From NCBI GenBank assembly GCA_016081115.2, contig CM071933.1, positions 58,542,660 to 58,606,659 of the forward strand: 64,000 nt of DNA, given 5' to 3'. Under the pieces are notes generated by a model, which made no database searches, was not told the origin of the DNA, and saw nothing but the letters and a program-made list of their open reading frames with translations. The translations under genes and the position numbers were made by a program. The stretch is from Rehmannia glutinosa. Lineage: Eukaryota; Streptophyta; Magnoliopsida; Lamiales; Orobanchaceae. Shown in pieces: positions 58,690 through 64,000 of this stretch; position 1 is the first letter of the stretch; the number at the start of each line of letters is the position of its first letter.

Positions 58690-59560
58690 GATTAGGAATA
58701 AAATCCTAACAGGAGGCACACCGTTCAAAATACACTATACATCCTGGAGGAAACAAGATGTATAAAGATTTGAAACGAAGTTATTGGTGGGTAAACCGAA
58801 GAACCAGGTAGCGGAGTTCGTTGCGAGATGTTTGACTTGTCAACGAGTAAAAGCAGAACACCAACGACCATCCGGTTTACTACAACCGTTGAGAATTCGA
58901 GTGGAAATGGGAACATATAACAATGGACTTCGTGACGGATCTACCAAGGACGGAAGAGGCCAGGACGCTATCCGGGTAGTTGTAGACCGACTCACGAAAT
59001 CGCACACTTTTTACCCATCAAGAAAACCGATAGCTTGCGTAAACTTGCATGCATTTATATCCAGAAATCATTCGATTTGCATGGAGTACCGGTCGATATA
59101 GTATCCGACAGAGACCCGAGGTTTGTCTCCAGATTTTGGAAGTGCTTGCACGAGGAATGGGTACCTCACTAAGTTTCAAAGACAAAGAAGACATCCATAA
59201 ACCGATGGGACGGTACCCGAGCGAACAATTCAAACCCTTGAAGATATGTTGCGAGCCTGCACCTTGGACTTTCAAGGAAGTTGGGATTCGCACTTACCAT
59301 TAGCCGAGTTCGCCTACAATAACAGTTATCAAGCCACGATTGGGATGGCACCCTATGAGGCATTGTATGGGCGAAAATGTAGATCCCCACTACATTGGGA
59401 GATTGATGACCAATGGACTCGAAAGAGAAAACGAAAGTCGCCTCGATTCCAAAGGTCGACTTAGTTCGGGAGGCCATGGAGAAGGTCAAGGCGATCAAGG
59501 AGCGGATTCGCACGGCTCGAGTCGCCAAAAGAGTTACGTGGACAAGAGAAGAAAGGATTT
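58690..59560 (+). pseudogene. pol: T3 integrase
   Basis: Zinc-binding part near 58715-58850 (HPGGNKMYKDL, then CLTCQRVKAEHQRPSGLL). The core has VTDLPRT (about 58930), VDRLTKS and VDIVSDRDPRF (about 59090), then LAEFAYNNSYQATIGMAPYE (about 59303). C-terminal helix PKVDLVREAMEKVKAIKERI (about 59446). Frames alternate several times. Order and motifs are those of Ty3/gypsy integrase. Confidence 0.83.
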
Positions 59561-60016
59561 GGAATTTGAAGTCGGTGATGAAGTATTTCTTAGACTCTCA
59601 CCACGGAAAGGATTGATCAATCCGAAGAAAGGAGGCAAGTTGAGTCCGAGATATGTTGGACCTTACAAGATTTTACAGAGGATCGGGAAGTTAGCCTACA
59701 GACTCGAGTTACCAGCACCATATGTAGGAATGCACGATGTATTCCACGTGTCGAGATCGAAGAAGTATCAACGGATCCCGCGCATATCATCACTCGAGAT
59801 ACTCCTCCTCTAATGGAAAATCTATCCTACACCGAGAGGCCAATCAGGATCATCGACCAGAAGATACGACAATTGCGTAAGAGAGAAATTCCGATGGTTA
59901 AAGTGGTGTGGCAGAACCACAACCGAGACGAAGACGCAACGTGGGAAATGGAAGATGACATAAGGAATCAATATCCCGAACTATTTGAAGAGAATTTGGG
60001 GACCAAATTCTTTTAA
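59561..60016 (+). CDS. pol: T3 pol C-terminus with chromodomain-like tail
   Basis: In two frames: GDEVFLRLSPRKGLINPKK and IGKLAYRLELPAPYVGMHDV up to 59813, then from 59813 an open 67-codon end with IRIIDQKIRQLRKREIPMVK and VVWQNHNRDEDATWEMEDDI, ending FGTKFF-like at 60016. Trp, the acidic residues and the ATWE motif of the Tekay chromodomain are all present. The purine tract follows at once (60013-60027). Confidence 0.85.
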
Positions 60017-60027
60017 GGAGGGGAGGA

Positions 60028-63000
60028 TGTGAAGCCCCGATTTTTCCGAAGCTATTAGTTGAATCTTATTGTTGTTTAAGCTTTCGATCGACTATTTTAC
60101 CGCGTCATTTTGACGAGTAATTAATAACAATATATACATTTTTGTATTTTATTTCATTTTATTTAATTGCTTGTAATCATGATCATCATTAATTCTATTC
60201 CTCATTTATGATCACTTGATTGATCATTATTACTATTTTTATATTTATTAGTCACCTTAGAATTTTAAGAGACTATTTATTTTAGAGACTTTTACCTTAT
60301 AGAATTAAGAATTTGATTTAGATTAAGTGATCATGAGACTTATAAGTGATCAAGGAAATCACTAATTATTTTGGAGATTGATATATTTCATCTATTATCA
60401 TCAAATTTGGGACAAAAAAAAATATATGGAATTACCATATTGCCCTTAGTATGGACGACCAACGTGGATATTTTTGGAGTAAAAATATCATCAAACTCTT
60501 GTACACCTACACCATATATTAGTCATCTTGTGTATAATTATATCATTAATTCAAACATTATACACATCATCTTATACACCAATTCTTTATTACTATTTTC
60601 CCCAACTTATTCCCACTTAACCAACATTCTTCTTATTCCTCTCAAATTCAAATTGACCCACACTTTGACTTGCATTTTTGTCTCCATGCAAGAGACAAAT
60701 TACAAGACACAATTTGAACAAAAAAATTTCTCTCTTCCTCTCTCACTTGGACGGCCATTATGGCATTTTACACAAAAAATTTCATTTCATTTCTCATCAA
60801 CACATTCTAACACTCAAAGCCTTTCTCCTCCTTCTCTCTAAAAACTCCCAACTTCTCTCTATTCTTTCTTTCACTTTCTTCTTCCATACTTAGAAAATTT
60901 TCAACATTTTCCTCCCTATCCTTCATAAAAATCGAACCACTATACTAAAAGGTAAGAAATTTTAGCTTCAATCCATTTTTGGATATCACATTGTTCATCT
61001 CTTCCACCTTCTTAACTTAAGTTTAAATTTGGTTTTGGAGGTACATTTAGAAGACTTTGAAGGTTAGAGCTTGACAATATTTTGAAGAAGGACCTCAAGC
61101 TTGAAGAAGAAAATAGTAGAGAAAATTTGACTACAAGGTAAGAATTGTGTACTAGACCCTTCTTTCCTACTCTTCCTATTTTTTTCAAATTTTAACACCC
61201 CTTTTTCATTTTTGAGAAATAGGGGCTGACCTTAGGAGATTTTTGGAGTTGAGCCAAATTTCCAATTTTGAGCTTCAACTAGTCTCCAAACATCTACTAA
61301 GAGTAAAGTGTAGTCCTTTTCATTTCCTTATTTCCTTCTTTTCTCCTTAATTTTTCTCTCATTTTTCTAACTCCAAATTTTGATATTTTCTTGACTTAGG
61401 GGCTGACCTAAGAAGCCTCATCCAAAAAAATTGTGAAATTATCCTTTTATTTCACAATTTCCAAAATTATGGTGGGTGGAAAATTATTTTTCCAACTTTT
61501 AGGTGTTTTATTAAAATGCATGTAGAAAATTTGATCATGAGCCTTGAGATATATATAATCTATGTATTGCATGTCAATTTTATATATCAAATCATAAAAA
61601 TTCTCAAGAGTTGCTTAAAATTACTATTTATTGAATTTTAGGTGCATGCATGTACACTTTAATGCTTTAATTGATGAATTCTTGTATGTATTGGACATGC
61701 ATGTGTATGATCTTTAAAATCTATGTTTTGGATGACTTATAACCTGGAAAAGTCGAGCATAATTGATTAAATTTCAATTTTGGACTTAAAAATGCAAAAA
61801 TGGAAAGTTGGTGGACTAAATTGCAAGAAAATAAAAGTTAAAGGACCCCTCTGCAAATTTCGAAATTTGGGACTGTACTCAGGTTCAAAAATGACTTTTG
61901 GACATTTTAATAATGTTTTAAGAGTTTTAAGATAAATAAAATCAACCTTTAAAAGCCCAAGGACTAGATTGTAAAATTTTGAAAGTTTAAGGGCTACTTT
62001 GCAATTTTTAAAAACTGTACCAGACCTAAACTTTATAAATTGAAATTTTTACTTTTAAGTTACTGGGAATCCCATATTTTAAAAGTATTCCAAAAATCCA
62101 AGTGGTTAGGGCTTGGAAAACAATTTTACTAAAAATGAGGGACTAATGTGAAAATATTAAACTTGAGGACCCAAATGAAATTTCCAGGACTTATGCAGCC
62201 CATGCACCTGGAAATACTAACTTAACTATAACTTAATTATATTTTGGACCCAAGGTTCAAATTTCATAACAATTGGACCCCTAAAAGCCTTAAAGGCAAT
62301 TATTTTAAAATGGGACAAAAATGATATTTTCAAAAGTTGAAGGACCTACACATATTGTTTTTAAAAACTGCTTTTGTCCCAATATCCTACCAACCTTAGT
62401 GACATTTTCCAACTGGAATCACATTAAAAGCCCTTCCGGTTTGTGAGTTCCGAATTTTTAAAACTTAAGGTCCGAATTGACAATTTTTACAAATTTGGGG
62501 CCAATGTGAGATTTTTATAAAAAAAAAAACTCGACCATAAAACTTTAAAAACCTGAATCTCTGGACAATTTGGAGAATTTAGGAACTGACCTCATAATTT
62601 TTCAAGGTCGGGATATTTATTTATTCAATTTTTAACCCCAAAAGTGTTGGTTTTTACAAAACGGGGCTAAATTACAATTTCTCTTTTATAAAGGACCTAA
62701 CTCAAATTATTTTCTCTTTTACTAAAATTGCCCTGGACCCTCTGACTTGGAGATTTAATTAAAGTATTTTATTTTCCCAAAAACCCTTGACTTATCGGAT
62801 CAATTTGACCGATTAATACCCGATCGCGGAGCGACTCCCTCGCCTTGCGATTTTGAATTTATCACGGGACTTATGTTCCACCCAATTCTTATTCAAGATA
62901 TCGAAGGTTGCTTATCCTTCCGATAATCATCTTCATCCATAAACTCCACCAACGCCATAATTGCCACTCGCGTTTTTTTTTCGAAAATTCTCCTAAACTG

Positions 63001-64000
63001 CTTCCCTGAATCAATAATACTCGACTGCCTGTAATTGTAATTACCTTCCTGCCTGAGTCAACTTGGTGTGTCGAGCTCACAGTCGGAATGGATACGTCGG
63101 GGATGGAAGGCAGCTCGGCGCTATTCCACTCTTCGGCCCCATCGTCATAATCCCCCGCAATCGAGGGACGGAGTTTGTCGAGGGAAGCGGGTCATAAGAT
63201 CGAGGTATAATCATGATTATGACAGATCCGAGCCTCGCCTTGACTCTACATTGGGATTTTGTCTTTGCCTACGGAGCGATAAGGTGTCGGTCTTGGACCA
63301 TCGACCGGGAGTTACAAGGAAGAACGAAGGAATCATTGTCGATCCACACGATTCCGGAGTTATCGCCCCGTTTTGGTTGGCGTTACATTCCGTACACAAC
63401 CGCTACCTGTTTTGCATTGGTTGGCGCTACAAGTCCCGCACGCAACCATTAATTGCCTTGCATAGGATTGGCGTTACACTTCCGCACGCAATCCTACCCG
63501 TCTTCGATCATTTGTATCACATAGTGCTGTGTGACCATGAGCTATTTTTCTTAAATCGTATAATTATATTATTTAAATAATTTATCACGACGCTTGTGAA
63601 TCGTGTGTGAAACCATGCATCATACTCACGCGTTTTCGTATAATCGCTTTCTCACATTAACTATATTACGCCACACTCGCATTACCGATCACCCCATCCA
63701 TCGAGATTTTTGTCTCATCACTTTGTTTTCTAACCTTAGATGAGGATTTATTTGGGGATCTTTGCCGAATCTGGATTGAGACCTTGTACTACGCTTGTTG
63801 GATTTATCGCATCTTGTTGTTGATCGGACTCTTTTCTTATTATGTTGTTGTTGGACTTTTGTATCCTAATCAATTCGGGTTTGTAATTGAGGGGCGTATG
63901 ACCCTTTGACGTTAAGTTACTACCTTGTTGAATTTCGGATTGTAATTTGGTGATGGAATGTAGACTTTAAGTGATAACTTGTATCTGTTATTTATTTCCG
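60028..64000 (+). repeat. T3 3' LTR, truncated by the window end
   Basis: Begins TGTGAAGCCCC after TTTTAAGGAGGGGAGGA. It tracks the 5' LTR to the last base and contains the same donors, motif pairs and hairpins (about 63377-63496). About 110 bases of the LTR remain outside. Indels relative to the 5' LTR cluster between 62990 and 63620. Confidence 0.92.

Larger units (their letters stand above)
50144..64000 (+). mobile_element. T3: Tekay/Del-type Ty3/gypsy element, right end outside the window
   Basis: TGTGAAGCCCC start at 50144, 5' LTR to 54226, primer site, an extra leader ORF, gag, protease, RT, RNase H, integrase, chromodomain-like tail, purine tract, and a 3' LTR from 60028 that runs off the window about 110 bases short of its end. 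All expected coding parts are present in order, unlike T1, but frames break often. The bases before it (AGAAA, 50139-50143) should recur after the 3' LTR. Confidence 0.92.

Overview
This is nuclear DNA of a flowering plant, most likely a eudicot. It is almost entirely nested LTR retrotransposons. The only trace of ordinary genes is pieces of a cysteine-rich receptor-like kinase (CRK-type), present in two related backbone units and broken by insertions. I see no intact host gene, no tRNA or rRNA gene, and nothing bacterial.

Backbone. Host DNA survives at 1-221, 15231-16341, 24033-25198 and 46005-46864. The stretch 46530-46864 is a second copy of 1-221 plus 15231-15788, so it acts as a sister copy of an insertion site. 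Kinase exon pieces lie on the minus strand at 15577-15840, at 16197-16341 joined across an insertion to 24038-24060, and at 46823-46864.

Mobile elements in order. T1 (222-15225, TSD TTTTC) is a Ty3/gypsy chromovirus of Tekay/Del type with LTRs of about 4.46 kb. A small non-autonomous LTR element, N1 (623-3324, TSD TATGG), sits in its 5' LTR. S1 (16342-24032, TSD TGTTG) is a Ty1/copia Sirevirus with gag and an RT remnant. G1 (25199-46004, minus strand, TSD AATTA) is a second Sirevirus-like family. Its left LTR contains a solo LTR of the same family (G2, 26487-28056). Its right LTR was entered by an opposite-strand sibling (G3, 31158-44836) and a 256 bp hAT-type MITE (45367-45622). A deletion then fused the G1 interior to the truncated 5' LTR of G3. 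T2r (46865-50143, minus) is a Tekay LTR cut by T3 (50144 to the window end, plus), a further Tekay element whose 3' LTR runs off the window.

How the parts work together. In each element the LTRs supply promoter and polyadenylation signals. The tRNA-iMet-type primer site primes minus-strand DNA and the purine tract primes plus-strand DNA. Gag forms the particle, and protease, RT, RNase H and integrase carry out replication and insertion. Most copies are broken. G3 carries a further 4.7 kb of 3' ORFs with their own promoter-like leader.

The most interesting signals are: an array of seven small hairpins with a constant loop and varying stems in the S1 LTRs; a three-hairpin array with a compensatory change in the Tekay LTRs; the large non-pol coding region of G3; and a concentration of indels at CAG/CTG triplets in T1 and T3, which looks like a sequencing artefact of methylated CHG sites rather than true decay.
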